Assembly: GCA_963757265.1 (NCBI GenBank)
Contig: CAVWRA010000006.1
Coordinates: 2,914,001-2,978,000 of the forward strand
Reading direction: 5' to 3'
Length of the DNA: 64,000 nt
Source of the DNA: CAIVVT01 sp963757265
GTDB lineage: Bacteria; Acidobacteriota; Terriglobia; Bryobacterales; Bryobacteraceae
The position numbers were made by a program, and so were the translations under genes. Positions 52,685 through 62,311 of the stretch are shown in pieces; within the stretch, counting starts at the first letter, position 1, and each line of letters begins with the position of its first letter. The notes beneath the pieces are model-generated. The model was not told the DNA's origin. It saw only the letters and a list, made by a program, of their open reading frames with translations, and did not search any database.

Positions 52685-53140
52685 TCACACACCGCGCAAC
52701 TTGGGGTGCAGACGCGGCTTCTCCTCGCGCCCCCGCTGCCGCCGCAATTCGAGAATCAGCCCCATCACCAGGGTCTCGATCTCGTCCCGCACCGCGCGCA
52801 CGCTCTCGTAGCCGGCGCCCACCGGGTCGGGTACCACCCACGCCCGCGTGCTCGACCCCAGCGCTCCCGGGATCGGCAGACCGGCCATGTTCACCACCAC
52901 GTCGTAGCTTTTCAGGTCCAGGCTGCCGGCCGCCTTCGGAAACTGCGTCGAAATGTCGATGCCCTTCTCCCGCATGGCCTCCAGCGTCGCCTCGGGCACC
53001 AGGTCCACCGCACTCAGGCCCGCGCTCTCGGCCGTCATCACGTCCTGCCCCAGCCGCCGCGCGAACCCCTCCGCCATCTGGCTGCGATACGCGTTGCCGA
53101 TACACACGAACAGGACTCGCACACTGCGCACAGGTGCCAT
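52685..53140 (-). CDS. Low-molecular-weight protein tyrosine phosphatase / ArsC-like protein
   Basis: 151 residues. VLFVCIGNAYRSQMAEGF carries the C-x5-R-S phosphate-binding loop near the N-terminus, and VVPDPVG provides the late Asp-Pro acid of LMW-PTPs. Whether it is a phosphotyrosine phosphatase or a thioredoxin-type arsenate reductase cannot be decided; no further ArsC-specific cysteine pair is evident. It is the last gene of the minus-strand pdx operon, 27 bp after pdxT. Confidence 0.85.
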   Translation of the reverse strand: MAPVRSVRVLFVCIGNAYRSQMAEGFARRLGQDVMTAESAGLSAVDLVPEATLEAMREKGIDISTQFPKAAGSLDLKSYDVVVNMAGLPIPGALGSSTRAWVVPDPVGAGYESVRAVRDEIETLVMGLILELRRQRGREEKPRLHPKLRGV

Positions 53141-53167
53141 AAGTTACTGATTCTACTATATTTCTGT

Positions 53168-53761
53168 TCAATTCTCGTCGATGCCCGGCGGGCCGCCGTT
53201 GCGCGCCAGCTTGGCCAGGAACAGAGCGTGCACCCGCGTGTCGCCGGTCAGCTCGGGATGAAACGTCGCCACCATGTGCCGCCCGTAGTCCACCAGAATC
53301 GGCGCGCCCAGGTACGACGCCATCACGTCGCCGCCCGTCCGGCGGATGATCGGCGCACGGATCAGAACCACCTCCAGCTCCGGCTCTCCGCCCAACTTGT
53401 GATCCCTCACCCGCACCACGCGGCTGTCCAGTTGCCGGCCGTAGCCGTTGCGCTCGATCGTCAGGTCCACCAACCCCAGCGAAGCCTGCGCCGGATTCAG
53501 CACCTCCGTGGCCACCAGAATCGCCCCCGCGCACGTGCCGAACACCGGTTTCTCCCGCCCGAACGCCCGTAGCGGCTCGAATAACCCGTAATACTCCATC
53601 AACTTGAGCATGGTCGTGCTCTCCCCGCCCGGAATCACCAGACCGCCTACCGAGTCCAGCTCCTCGGCCGTTCGCACCTCGACCGCTTCGGCGCCGGCAC
53701 GCTCCAGCGCCTTGGCGTGAGCCTCAAAATCGCCCTGCAGGGCCAGAACCCCAACTCGCAT
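53168..53761 (-). CDS. pdxT: Pyridoxal 5'-phosphate synthase glutaminase subunit PdxT
   Basis: 197 residues, the normal length. VGVLALQGDFEAH start, PGGESTTM, FGTCAGAI with the nucleophilic Cys, and ATFHPELT with the His-Glu pair form the class I amidotransferase triad. It supplies ammonia from glutamine to PdxS. Directly downstream of pdxS. Confidence 0.96.
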   Translation of the reverse strand: MRVGVLALQGDFEAHAKALERAGAEAVEVRTAEELDSVGGLVIPGGESTTMLKLMEYYGLFEPLRAFGREKPVFGTCAGAILVATEVLNPAQASLGLVDLTIERNGYGRQLDSRVVRVRDHKLGGEPELEVVLIRAPIIRRTGGDVMASYLGAPILVDYGRHMVATFHPELTGDTRVHALFLAKLARNGGPPGIDEN

Positions 53762-53812
53762 TTCCTCTCCAACGCACAGCCTCGCCTCCGCGTTTGCGCG
53801 CCCCGGCCGCCC

Positions 53813-54700
53813 CTACCAGCCGCGCGTCTGCAGCAGTTCCCCTTCGGGAATCTTGCCGATCTCCAGACCCGGCATCGCCTCGCCCAGCTCTTCGCTGGCT
53901 TCCAGCACCGCCAGCGGATCGTTGTAATGCGTGCACGCCTTGACGATCGCTTTGGCGCGCCTCTCCGGGTCGGAACTCTTGAAAATCCCGCTGCCCACGA
54001 ACACCGCCTCCGCGCCCAGCAGCCGGCACAGCGCCGCATCCGCCGGAGTCGCCACGCCGCCGGCCGAGAAGTTCGGCACCGGGAGCCGACCGTGTTCGTG
54101 GATGTACTCCACCAGTTCCAGCGGCGCCTGAAGCTTCTTCGACTCGGCCACCAGCTCCTCGCGCCCCAGCACCGTCAGTTGCTTCATCTCCTTGACAACA
54201 GTCCGCATATGGCGCACCGCCTCGACGATGTTGCCCGAGCCCGCCTCGCCCTTGGTGCGAATCATCGCCGCGCCTTCGGCAATGCGCCGCAGCGCCTCGC
54301 CCAGGTTGCGACAGCCGCACACGAACGGCACTTTGTAATCGCGTTTGTCGATGTGGTGCTCCTCGTCGGCCGGGGTCAGCACCTCGCTTTCGTCGATGTA
54401 GTCGACCTCCAGCGCCTCCAGCACCCTCGCCTCGGCGAAGTGGCCGATGCGGCACTTGGCCATCACCGGGATGGTGACCGATTGCATGATCTCGCGAATC
54501 TTGCTGATCGCCGCCATGCGCGCCACGCCGCCTTCCTTGCGGATATCGGCCGGCACGCGCTCCAGCGCCATGACGGCGCACGCCCCGGCGTGTTCGGCGA
54601 TCACAGCCTGTTTGGCGTCGGTGACATCCATGATCACGCCGCCCTTCAGCATCTCCGCCAGCCCGACCTTGACTCGAAAGTTTTCGTCCAGATAATTCAT
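53813..54700 (-). CDS. pdxS: Pyridoxal 5'-phosphate synthase lyase subunit PdxS
   Basis: 295 residues from ATG 54700 with AAGGGG upstream; the longer frame to 54970 overlaps pdxR and is rejected. VKVGLAEMLKGGVIMDV, PVMAKCRIGHFAEA (catalytic Lys), IRTKGEAGSGNI (phosphate loop) and PVPNFSAGGVATPADAA are diagnostic. Makes PLP from ribose 5-phosphate, glyceraldehyde 3-phosphate and ammonia. Starts 17 nt after the pdxR stop. Confidence 0.97.
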   Translation of the reverse strand: MNYLDENFRVKVGLAEMLKGGVIMDVTDAKQAVIAEHAGACAVMALERVPADIRKEGGVARMAAISKIREIMQSVTIPVMAKCRIGHFAEARVLEALEVDYIDESEVLTPADEEHHIDKRDYKVPFVCGCRNLGEALRRIAEGAAMIRTKGEAGSGNIVEAVRHMRTVVKEMKQLTVLGREELVAESKKLQAPLELVEYIHEHGRLPVPNFSAGGVATPADAALCRLLGAEAVFVGSGIFKSSDPERRAKAIVKACTHYNDPLAVLEASEELGEAMPGLEIGKIPEGELLQTRGW

Positions 54701-54717
54701 CGCTTTATAGCCCCTTC

Positions 54718-56238
54718 TTAGACAATCGCCGGAGCCGGTTCCTCGCGCCGCTCGGCGCGCGCCTGCTCCAGTGCGGTGTGAAATACTTTGCCCAGGATCG
54801 CCAGGCCGCGCTCGATGCGCTCCTCCGGCAATCCGGCGAAACTCAGCCGCAGCCCGCCCGGCTGGCGCAGCGCCACTTCGAAAACCGTCCCCGGCAAATA
54901 CGCCACGCCCGCGCGATGTGCTTTCTCGATCAGCTCCGCGGCGTCCAGCGGCTCGGGCAGCCGCACCCACAGGTTCATGCCCCCCTCCGGCCGCGTAAAC
55001 CGCGTGCCGGCCGGCAAATGGCGCGCGCAGCCGCTGAGCACTGCCTCCAGCCGCGTGCGGCCGGCCTCCAGGATTCGACGGCGGTGCGCTTCCAGCCGCC
55101 CGGACTCGGCGAAGCGCAGCAGCACCGCCTGCGACAGGTGGTCGGTGTGCAGGTCGGTGACCTGCTTCAGCTCGGCCAGCCTCCGGATCAGCGCCCTGGG
55201 GCCCGTCACCCAGCCGACTCTCAATCCGGGAAAGGCCAGCTTGGAGAAGCTCTTGACCTGCACCACGATCCCGTTCTCGTCCAGTTCCTTCAGCGTAGGC
55301 GCCGGCTGGCCGACGTAGCGCAGTTCGCCATAGATGTCGTTTTCGACAATCGGCAGCGCCGCATCGCGCGCCACCCGGAGCAGTTGCCGGCGCGCCGCCT
55401 CCGGCATGGTCGTGCCGGTCGGATTCTGGAAATTCGGGGTCACCACCAGCAGTCGCGGCCGCTCGCTGCGCACCAGCCGGGCGGCGGATTCCACGTCCAG
55501 GCCCTGCGGGCCCACCGGCGCGCCGATCAGCCGTACGCCGGCCTGGGCAAAGACGTTACGCAACCCGGGATAGATCGGGTCCTCCACCAGCACGCCTTCG
55601 CGCGGGCGCGCCAGCAGCCGTTGCAGCAGGTCCAGCGCCTGCTGGCAGCCGTTGGTGATCAGCACGTCGTCGTCGGCCTTCATCAGGCCGCGCGAGCGCG
55701 ACTCGGCGATCAGGTGATGGCGCAGCGGCGGGTACCCATGCGCCGATCCAAGCTGCAGAATCGAAGCCACTTCCGGGCTTAACAACACCTCTCGGCAGCT
55801 CTCCTGGAAGGCCACGATGGGAAACAGTTGCTCGCTCGGGCGGGCCGTGGCGAAGCTGATCGCCGCCTCAGACGCCGCCGGCGCAGGGGCCTCACTGGGC
55901 AGCCACGGGGCAAAGCGTTTCTCCCAATCGAAAGCCGAGCCGGGCGATGCCATGGCGGCATCGGCGAACAGCTCCGGCGACCCCGCCACGAAACTGCCGC
56001 GTCCGACATGCGTACGGATCAACCCCTCGCTCTCCAGCAGATCGTACGCCGAGGAGATGGTCATCCGGTTCAGTCCAAGTTGAACGGCCAGCTCACGCGT
56101 GGGCGGGATCTTCTCGCCGCGCGGCAGGCGGCCGGACAGAATCTCCTCGCGGATAAAGGTGTATAGCTGCCGGTATAGGGCTTCGTCGAGATCTGGATCG
56201 AGCTTTGGCGGCCGCAACATGTACCAACACCGTACCAT
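54718..56238 (-). CDS. pdxR: MocR/PdxR-type regulator (GntR HTH fused to aminotransferase-fold domain)
   Basis: 506 residues (a start at the ATG 56220 is also possible). The HTH at about 20-90 (EEILSGRLPRGEKIPPTREL, GLNRMTISSAYDLLESEGL) is followed by a fold-type-I aminotransferase domain with NPTGTTMPE and the PLP lysine in VQVKSFSKLAFPGLRVGW. PdxR proteins sense PLP and control pdxST. Here the gene lies upstream in the same direction and almost touching pdxS, so it is likely co-transcribed with its targets rather than divergent as in many bacteria. Confidence 0.9.
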   Translation of the reverse strand: MVRCWYMLRPPKLDPDLDEALYRQLYTFIREEILSGRLPRGEKIPPTRELAVQLGLNRMTISSAYDLLESEGLIRTHVGRGSFVAGSPELFADAAMASPGSAFDWEKRFAPWLPSEAPAPAASEAAISFATARPSEQLFPIVAFQESCREVLLSPEVASILQLGSAHGYPPLRHHLIAESRSRGLMKADDDVLITNGCQQALDLLQRLLARPREGVLVEDPIYPGLRNVFAQAGVRLIGAPVGPQGLDVESAARLVRSERPRLLVVTPNFQNPTGTTMPEAARRQLLRVARDAALPIVENDIYGELRYVGQPAPTLKELDENGIVVQVKSFSKLAFPGLRVGWVTGPRALIRRLAELKQVTDLHTDHLSQAVLLRFAESGRLEAHRRRILEAGRTRLEAVLSGCARHLPAGTRFTRPEGGMNLWVRLPEPLDAAELIEKAHRAGVAYLPGTVFEVALRQPGGLRLSFAGLPEERIERGLAILGKVFHTALEQARAERREEPAPAIV

Positions 56239-56550
56239 ATTGGATCGGCCGGTTCAATCCATTTAACCTGCGAAATGCCTCTTCGGTGGCCCAACGGCCG
56301 TCCGACCGGCGAGCCGCCTGGCTGGGCCGGCGCCGGCGCGCCAGCCCGAACACAGTTTCGCCCCTCCGTCGAGCGGGTCCTCAGAAGCTCGAACTAGAAC
56401 TCCTGAGTAAACGGAATGCTCTTTACGCTGACGCTCGCGTTCTTCTCCCATCGCGTGGGCACAATGATAGACGAATCGCGCCCGGATGCTCTCGCGGGCA
56501 ATATGACGGCGGCGCGGCCATCGCGCTCTGGTAGGATGTGTGATTACTCC

Positions 56551-57579
56551 ATGCTCCGGCGCCCTCGTTCTTTCCTGGTCTTGAGTTTCCTGGCGGCGAT
56601 TGGCATCGCCCTGCTCACTCCATCCCCCGCGGCCACTCAGATCGGCGCGGGCGAAAAGGCGCCGGTGATTGTCAAGAAGAAGAACAAGAACGATGAGCTG
56701 CCCAACCAGGCGCGCGGGGAGTTGACTCAACCGCCGCTGGCGCACGCGGCGGACGCGACGCGGCTCAGCTTCCTGGCCGCCCCGCTGAGCAGCCGCGGCC
56801 TGCTCTCACAGCAGACCCGCGAGGCTCTGAAATACCTGATCGTGCAGGCCCGCGGTGAGCAGTTCATCCGCCTGCGCGCCTTCGTCGCCGGAACCGGCGA
56901 TCTACGGCGCGTTCCGCAGCTGGTGAGCGAAGTGTTTAACGAGAAACACCTGTCCCTGCCGGTGGTGACCACCGTGCAGGCCGGATCGCTGCGGCTGGAC
57001 AACGCCCAGGTGCTCATGGAAGCCACCCTGCAGCAACGGGCCGTGGTGAATCCCGACGGCCTGCGCTTCGTCACCGCGGAGGGCGCCACAGCCGAAGCGG
57101 CTCTCGCCAGTCTGAAGCAGGCGGGTGAATTGCTGCAGGCGACATGCTATGTGCCGTCGCTCGAGGGCCGCGCTCCGGTGGAGGGGGTCGCCCTCATCCA
57201 GCCACAGGTTCTGAGCAGCCTGGCCGGCACGGTCTGCGAAGGCGTGACGCGGGCGGCGGGCCCGGGCGGGGTGCGCGGCGGGCTCCTTTTCACCAGCGCG
57301 CAGATGGCCTTCGGGTACAGCGTGGCGGACTCTCACCTGGCCTTCGAACGATTGGAGAAGACCTTGGCCGGCGCCGGCTCCAGCCTGAAAAGCGCAGTGG
57401 TTTTCAATGTGTATCCGCTCAGCCGCCAGCTCGGCGACATGGCTATCCAGGCGGGCCAGGCGTACCTGGATCCGGCTCACAGCCCGGCGGGCTTGCGGGG
57501 CGTGGTTTTCGCCGGCTTGCCGTCGATGGACGGCGCGTTTGCGATCGAGGCGGTAGCGGCGGCCGGAGCTCAAAAGTAG
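56551..57579 (+). CDS. Exported RidA/YjgF-like protein of unknown role
   Basis: 342 residues from ATG 56551, chosen so that the signal peptide (RSFLVLSFLAAIGIALLTPS) is N-terminal; an ATG at 56536 is possible. Residues about 75-175 contain YLIVQARGEQFIRLRAFVAG, VSEVFNEKHLSLPVVTTVQAG and NAQVLMEAT, the pattern of RidA-family domains, and the second half (about 190-335) repeats a similar plan (FGYSVADSHLAFERLEKTLA, VFNVYPLSRQLGDMAIQAG). Classical RidA deaminates reactive imines in the cytoplasm; an exported double-domain relative is unusual. Precedes kdgK by 37 bp. Confidence 0.65.
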   Translation: MLRRPRSFLVLSFLAAIGIALLTPSPAATQIGAGEKAPVIVKKKNKNDELPNQARGELTQPPLAHAADATRLSFLAAPLSSRGLLSQQTREALKYLIVQARGEQFIRLRAFVAGTGDLRRVPQLVSEVFNEKHLSLPVVTTVQAGSLRLDNAQVLMEATLQQRAVVNPDGLRFVTAEGATAEAALASLKQAGELLQATCYVPSLEGRAPVEGVALIQPQVLSSLAGTVCEGVTRAAGPGGVRGGLLFTSAQMAFGYSVADSHLAFERLEKTLAGAGSSLKSAVVFNVYPLSRQLGDMAIQAGQAYLDPAHSPAGLRGVVFAGLPSMDGAFAIEAVAAAGAQK

Positions 57580-57616
57580 CGCCGGCCGCGAGGCCATCCA
57601 ACGGAGGTTTCATCCG

Positions 57617-58669
57617 ATGTCCCAGAAGACGGTTGTCACGTTCGGCGAGGTGATGCTGCGGCTGGCCCCGCCGGGATTCGAGCGCTTTCTGACCACGCCC
57701 CAGCTGGCGGCCACTTTCGGCGGCGGCGAGGCCAACGTGGCGGTTTCGCTGGCCAACTTCGGCTTGAACGCGCGCTACGTGACGGCGCTGCCGGCCAATA
57801 ACCCGATCACCGACGCATTCCTGTACCAGATGCGCGGCTTCGGCGTGGACGTCGGACACGTGAAACTGACGGGCGGCCGCTTCGGCGTCTATTTCGTCGA
57901 GAGCGGCGCCAACCAGCGCCCTTCGAAGGTCACCTACGACCGCGCGCATTCCTCCATCGCGCAGGCTAAGCCCGGCGATTTCGACTGGGCCGCGATCTTC
58001 GCCGGCGCCGAGTGGTTCCACGTCACCGGCATCACGCCGGCGCTGACCCAGAATTGCGCCGACCTGACGCTGGAGGCGCTCCAGGCGGCGCGCGCGGCGG
58101 GCCTCACGGTTTCGATGGATCTGAATTACCGCAAGAACCTGTGGAAGTACGGCAAGACGGCCCGCGAGGTGATGTCCGAACTGACACGCCACGTTAACTA
58201 CATCGTCGCCAACGAGGAGGATTGCCAGAAGGCGCTGGGGATCGAAACCGCAGTGGACGTGCACTCAGGTCAACTGGAGGCGGCCAAGTACGAGGAGCTG
58301 GCGGCGCGCGTTCTGGAGCACTATACGAACGTGAAGCTGATCGCGATCACACTGCGCGAGAGCTTTTCGGCGTCGCATAACGGCTGGTCGGCGTGTCTGC
58401 ACGACGGCTCTCAGTTCGCCCTGAGCCGGCGCTATGACATTACGCACATCGTGGACCGCGTGGGCGGCGGCGACGCCTTCGCCGGCGGCCTGATCTACGG
58501 CCTCGTGAACCTGGGCGCGCCGGGCTTCGAGTCCCACCAGGACGCGCTGGAGTTCGCCGTGGCGGCGTCGTGCCTGAAACACTCGATTCCGGGCGACTTC
58601 AACCGCTTCTCGCGCTCCGAGGTCCAGGCGCTGGTGAAGGGCGGCGGCAGCGGGCGGGTGCAGCGCTAG
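57617..58669 (+). CDS. kdgK: 2-keto-3-deoxygluconate kinase (PfkB family)
   Basis: 350 residues; GGAGG ahead of the ATG. VVTFGEVMLRLAPPGFERF, GGGEANVAVSLANFG, DLNYRKNLW and the PfkB signature with catalytic Asp in VGGGDAFAGGLIYG identify a KDG kinase. It phosphorylates 2-keto-3-deoxygluconate formed from uronates or gluconate. Although outside the island, it is well placed to take up KDG coming from galacturonate released by the island's pectinases. Confidence 0.9.
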   Translation: MSQKTVVTFGEVMLRLAPPGFERFLTTPQLAATFGGGEANVAVSLANFGLNARYVTALPANNPITDAFLYQMRGFGVDVGHVKLTGGRFGVYFVESGANQRPSKVTYDRAHSSIAQAKPGDFDWAAIFAGAEWFHVTGITPALTQNCADLTLEALQAARAAGLTVSMDLNYRKNLWKYGKTAREVMSELTRHVNYIVANEEDCQKALGIETAVDVHSGQLEAAKYEELAARVLEHYTNVKLIAITLRESFSASHNGWSACLHDGSQFALSRRYDITHIVDRVGGGDAFAGGLIYGLVNLGAPGFESHQDALEFAVAASCLKHSIPGDFNRFSRSEVQALVKGGGSGRVQR

Positions 58670-58762
58670 ATGCGTGGGGAAGAGTGTCGCGCAGGAACCT
58701 GCGCCGGGGCGCAACGCGGCCCCCTGCGCGGCCCGTCTATAATCGTGACTAGAGGCCAGCCC

Positions 58763-59899
58763 ATGCACTGCGCACGACTTCCGATTCTGTGGACGGCCGG
58801 CCTGATCGCGGCGGCATGTCTGGCGCCCGCGCGCGCGCAGTCCCCGCCCGCCGCCGGCCAGAATCCGCCCGCTGCGCCGGGCGCGGCTTCCAGTCCTGCC
58901 GCGGCGCCGCCATCGGCGCCCCAGCAAACGCCGCCCGCGGCCCCGGCGCGGCCGCCGGGCGCTTACAACACCTCGGTCAGCGAGGTGCTCGTGCCGGTGA
59001 CGGTGACCGACGATAAGGGCAAGTTCGTCACCAACCTCGACCAGCGGGACTTTCAACTCTTCGACAATGGCAAACTGCAGGCCATCACTTACTTCACGCG
59101 CGAGCGCAACCAGCCGGTGGTGATCGGCTACCTGGTTAACCTGAGCAACACCAACCGGCTGCAATGGGACAAGCTGCGGGAGGCCATCGAGGACCTCATT
59201 TCGGCGACGATGGAGCCCGACGGCAAGACCGACAAGCGCTTCAGCGGCTACCTGATCGGCTACGGCAGCGAGGCCGAGCTGATGGTCAACACGACCGGCG
59301 ACCCCGAGGTGCTGCTGGAGCGCGTGCGCAAGCTCAAGCCCGGCGGCGGCGCGGCGCTGTACGATGCGATCCACATGGCGTGCACCAGCCGGACGCTGAT
59401 CCAGGGCGAGCCGATCGAGCCCCGGCGCGTGATCGTGATCGTCGGCGACGGGCATGACACGGCCAGCAAAAAGACGCAGGATGAGGTGCTGGAACTGGCG
59501 CAGCGCAACCTGGTGACGATTTACGGCGTATCGACGACCTCGTTCGGCTTCTACTCGGAGGGCGACGCGCGGCTGCTGAAGCTCACCAGCGCCACCGGCG
59601 GACGCGTGGTCTATCCGCTCGAGGGGATTTACAAGGACGTTGACGGGTACCTGTCGCATCCCCAGGACGCGGGCAATTATTCGCTCGTGGTGGGCACCGG
59701 GGGCTACGCCTCGGCGATCATGCACGGGATCGTGGAGGCCGTCGCCGCCACGGCGGGTGAGATCCAGTTGCAGTATCTGCTGCGCTACGTCCCTTCCGAC
59801 ACCGACGTGACGAAGAAGTACCGTAAGATCGAGGTGCGGGTGAACCTGCCCAACGTAACGGTGCGGGCGCGCGACGGCTACTACCCCGGGCAGCCCTGA
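58763..59899 (+). CDS. VWFA-related acidobacterial secreted protein
   Basis: 378 residues from ATG 58763 (a frame open to 58670 has no signal). Signal peptide with AAACLAPARAQ, then a Pro/Ala/Gln-rich linker (about 27-70), then VPVTVTDDKGKFVTNLDQRD and DFQLFDNGKLQAITYF, typical of the acidobacterial VWFA-related family. In the VWA domain the first metal site reads YLVNLSNTNR where DxSxS is usual, so metal binding may be lost or altered. Role unknown; members are abundant in Acidobacteriota and are useful as a taxonomic marker. Confidence 0.88.
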   Translation: MHCARLPILWTAGLIAAACLAPARAQSPPAAGQNPPAAPGAASSPAAAPPSAPQQTPPAAPARPPGAYNTSVSEVLVPVTVTDDKGKFVTNLDQRDFQLFDNGKLQAITYFTRERNQPVVIGYLVNLSNTNRLQWDKLREAIEDLISATMEPDGKTDKRFSGYLIGYGSEAELMVNTTGDPEVLLERVRKLKPGGGAALYDAIHMACTSRTLIQGEPIEPRRVIVIVGDGHDTASKKTQDEVLELAQRNLVTIYGVSTTSFGFYSEGDARLLKLTSATGGRVVYPLEGIYKDVDGYLSHPQDAGNYSLVVGTGGYASAIMHGIVEAVAATAGEIQLQYLLRYVPSDTDVTKKYRKIEVRVNLPNVTVRARDGYYPGQP

Positions 59900-60031
59900 G
59901 CCCGGCCGGGACGCGAGGCCGGGGGCGGCGCACTCCGGCCTGTGGGGAGAAAGCTTTCACCCATCGGCGGCGCGGGGCCGATATGTAGATCTGGAGGCCG
60001 GACGGAGGAGTTTCCACGGCGGACGAATCGT

Positions 60032-60811
60032 ATGCCAACGCTGGTCACACGGCTGGCCGAGTACCGGGTCTTCGAGGCCCTGGGCGAGCCCTGCGGCGTG
60101 CTGGTGGCCGATGCCCAAACCAATGAAGCGGCGTTCCGTTTCCGCCGCGACTGGCAGGACTTCGCGGGCGACGAGGCCGAGGTGCTGGAGGCCATCGCAG
60201 CGGACCTGCCGGAGAAGGCGCGGGAGTTGGGCGTGCGGGCGTTCCTCCAATGGGTGGACGCCGATCTTTCCAACACGTTCCGCTGCGGTGAGCCGCGCAC
60301 CACGCTGGCCCTGGACCTGGAGCGCACCGCCCAGACGCTGTTTGCGCGCGCCGTGCGCAGCACCGCCAAGCCCTACCAGACGCACCTGCCGGTGCGCTGC
60401 GTGGCCGCCGCCGGGCCGCTGCTGGACAATCCTGAAACCGATCGCGAGGAGTGGGTTGACGTTGACCTGCGCCTGAGCAGGGACCATTTCCTGGCGCGCA
60501 TCCGCGGGCATTCCATGGAGCCCGAGATCCCCGACGGCAGCGTGTGCCTGTTCCGCCGCTACTCGGGCGGCAGCCGGGTGGGCAAGATCATGCTGGTGCA
60601 CGAGATCACCGACGAGGGCGGCATGGGCCGCTTCACGGTGAAGCGCTACCTGAGCCGCAAGCGCGAAACCGAGGCCGGCTGGGAGCACGAACAGATCCGC
60701 ATGCACTCGGAAAATCCCGAATTCGGCGAATGGGACCTGGCCGAGGAGCGGCGCTATGAGACCATCGGCGAGTTCGTGCGGGTGATCGCGGATCCGGAAC
60801 TGGAACCGTAA
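60032..60811 (+). CDS. S24/LexA-like peptidase domain protein with unknown N-terminal region
   Basis: 259 residues from ATG 60032. Residues about 155-215 have DHFLARIRGHSMEPEIPDGS (Ser) and GRFTVKRYLS (Lys), the Ser-Lys dyad region of LexA/UmuD/signal-peptidase-like S24 domains. The N-terminal 140 residues show no obvious HTH. This form may be a self-processing sensor or a non-DNA-binding relative associated with stress. It is alone between the VWFA gene and the isomerase-like gene. Confidence 0.7.
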   Translation: MPTLVTRLAEYRVFEALGEPCGVLVADAQTNEAAFRFRRDWQDFAGDEAEVLEAIAADLPEKARELGVRAFLQWVDADLSNTFRCGEPRTTLALDLERTAQTLFARAVRSTAKPYQTHLPVRCVAAAGPLLDNPETDREEWVDVDLRLSRDHFLARIRGHSMEPEIPDGSVCLFRRYSGGSRVGKIMLVHEITDEGGMGRFTVKRYLSRKRETEAGWEHEQIRMHSENPEFGEWDLAEERRYETIGEFVRVIADPELEP

Positions 60812-60864
60812 CCCGAGCGCCCGCCCTCCGGTGCAGGTATGATGCTGTGTTGGGAGATCCAACC

Positions 60865-62280
60865 ATGCCTCACACCAAAAAAATGACATTCGGATTGATC
60901 GTCGGCAACCGCGGCTTCTTCCCCGCTCACCTGGCGTTGAGCGGCCGCGAGGAGATGGTGCGGGTGCTCGAGGGCGCGGGCTACAACGTCGTCCTCCCGG
61001 GCGTCGACGAAACCAAAGTCGGCGCCATCGAATCGCGCCAGGAAGCGCACCTGTGCGGGAACCTGTTCCGCCGGCACAAGGACGACATCGACGGCGTCAT
61101 CGTGACGCTGCCCAATTTCGGCGATGAGCGCGCCATCGCCGAGACGTTGAAGGTGGCTCAGCTCGACGTGCCGGTGCTGGTCCAGGCCACGCCCGACGAG
61201 GCCGGCAAGATGCTGATCTCGCACCGCCGCGACAGCTTCTGCGGCAAGATGTCGGCGTGCAATAACCTGCGCCAGATCGACGTGCCCTACACGCTGACCG
61301 AGCGCCACACCGTGGCGCCGGATTCGGACGCCTTCCGCGCCGATCTGGACCGTTTCGCCGCCGTGTGCCGGGTCGTCAACGGCCTGCGCAAGCTGCGGGT
61401 CGGCTCCATCGGCGCGCGGCCCGCCGCTTTCAATACCGTGCGCTACAGCGAGAAGCTGCTGGCGCTCTCGGGCATCGACGTGGAAACCGTCGATCTATCC
61501 GAAATCCTCGGCCGCATCGAAAAAATGAAGGACGACGACCCCGCCGCGCAGGCCAAGCTGGCCGAGATCAAGGCCTACACCTCGACAGCGTCGGTCCCCG
61601 AGCCGCAGCTTCTCAAGATGGCCAAGCTGGGCGCGGTGATCGCGCAGTGGATGGAACAGACCATGTGCACCGTAAGCGCGGTGCAGTGCTGGACGGCGCT
61701 GGAAGAGTACTTCGGCGTGGTGCCCTGCACCATCATGTCGATGATGAGCAACAACCTGCTGCCCAGCGCCTGCGAGGTGGACGTGTGCGGCGTGGTGGCG
61801 ATGCAAGCCATGGCGCTGGCCTCGGGCTCGCCCAGCGCGCTGCTCGATTGGAACAACAACTACGGCGAGGATCCCAACAAGGCGGTCTGCTTCCACTGCT
61901 CCAACCTGCCCAAGGACTTCTTCTCCGAAGCCAAGATGGACTACCAGGAGATCATCGCCGGCGCGGTGGGCAAGCTCAACACCTTCGGGACCATCGTCGG
62001 CAAGGTGCGGCCCTCGCCCATGACCTTTTTCCGCGTCTCCACCGACGACGTGCTGGGCGAAGTGCGCGGCTACGTCGGCGAAGGCCGCTTCACCGACGAT
62101 CCATTGAACACCTTCGGCGGAGCCGGCGTGGTCGAGATCCCGAACATGCAGCACTTGCTGCATTTCATCTGCGAAAACGGCTTTGAACACCACGTCGCCG
62201 CCAACATGAGCTTGTGCGCCGACGCGGTGGAAGAAGCCTGCGACAAGTACCTGCGCTGGGAGATCTACCGGCACTCTTAG
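60865..62280 (+). CDS. L-fucose/L-arabinose isomerase-superfamily protein
   Basis: 471 residues from ATG 60865 with GGGAG upstream. IVTLPNFGDERAIAETLKVA, DVPVLVQATPDEAG, SFCGKMSACNNLRQ, CTVSAVQCWTALEEYFGVVP and CEVDVCGVVAMQAMALAS match the L-fucose isomerase fold, including metal-site acid EVD. In this superfamily several subgroups act on sugars other than fucose, so the substrate is open. With GH95 enzymes on the island, a role in deoxy-sugar use is possible but unproven. Confidence 0.82.
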   Translation: MPHTKKMTFGLIVGNRGFFPAHLALSGREEMVRVLEGAGYNVVLPGVDETKVGAIESRQEAHLCGNLFRRHKDDIDGVIVTLPNFGDERAIAETLKVAQLDVPVLVQATPDEAGKMLISHRRDSFCGKMSACNNLRQIDVPYTLTERHTVAPDSDAFRADLDRFAAVCRVVNGLRKLRVGSIGARPAAFNTVRYSEKLLALSGIDVETVDLSEILGRIEKMKDDDPAAQAKLAEIKAYTSTASVPEPQLLKMAKLGAVIAQWMEQTMCTVSAVQCWTALEEYFGVVPCTIMSMMSNNLLPSACEVDVCGVVAMQAMALASGSPSALLDWNNNYGEDPNKAVCFHCSNLPKDFFSEAKMDYQEIIAGAVGKLNTFGTIVGKVRPSPMTFFRVSTDDVLGEVRGYVGEGRFTDDPLNTFGGAGVVEIPNMQHLLHFICENGFEHHVAANMSLCADAVEEACDKYLRWEIYRHS

Positions 62281-62311
62281 TCTGCCGGCGCGGCTCCGGC
62301 GGCATCCAGCC

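Noticed and set aside
53813..54970. Longer pdxS frame (385 aa)
   Set aside because: The extension overlaps pdxR; PdxS homology starts exactly at the ATG at 54700, which has a ribosome site.
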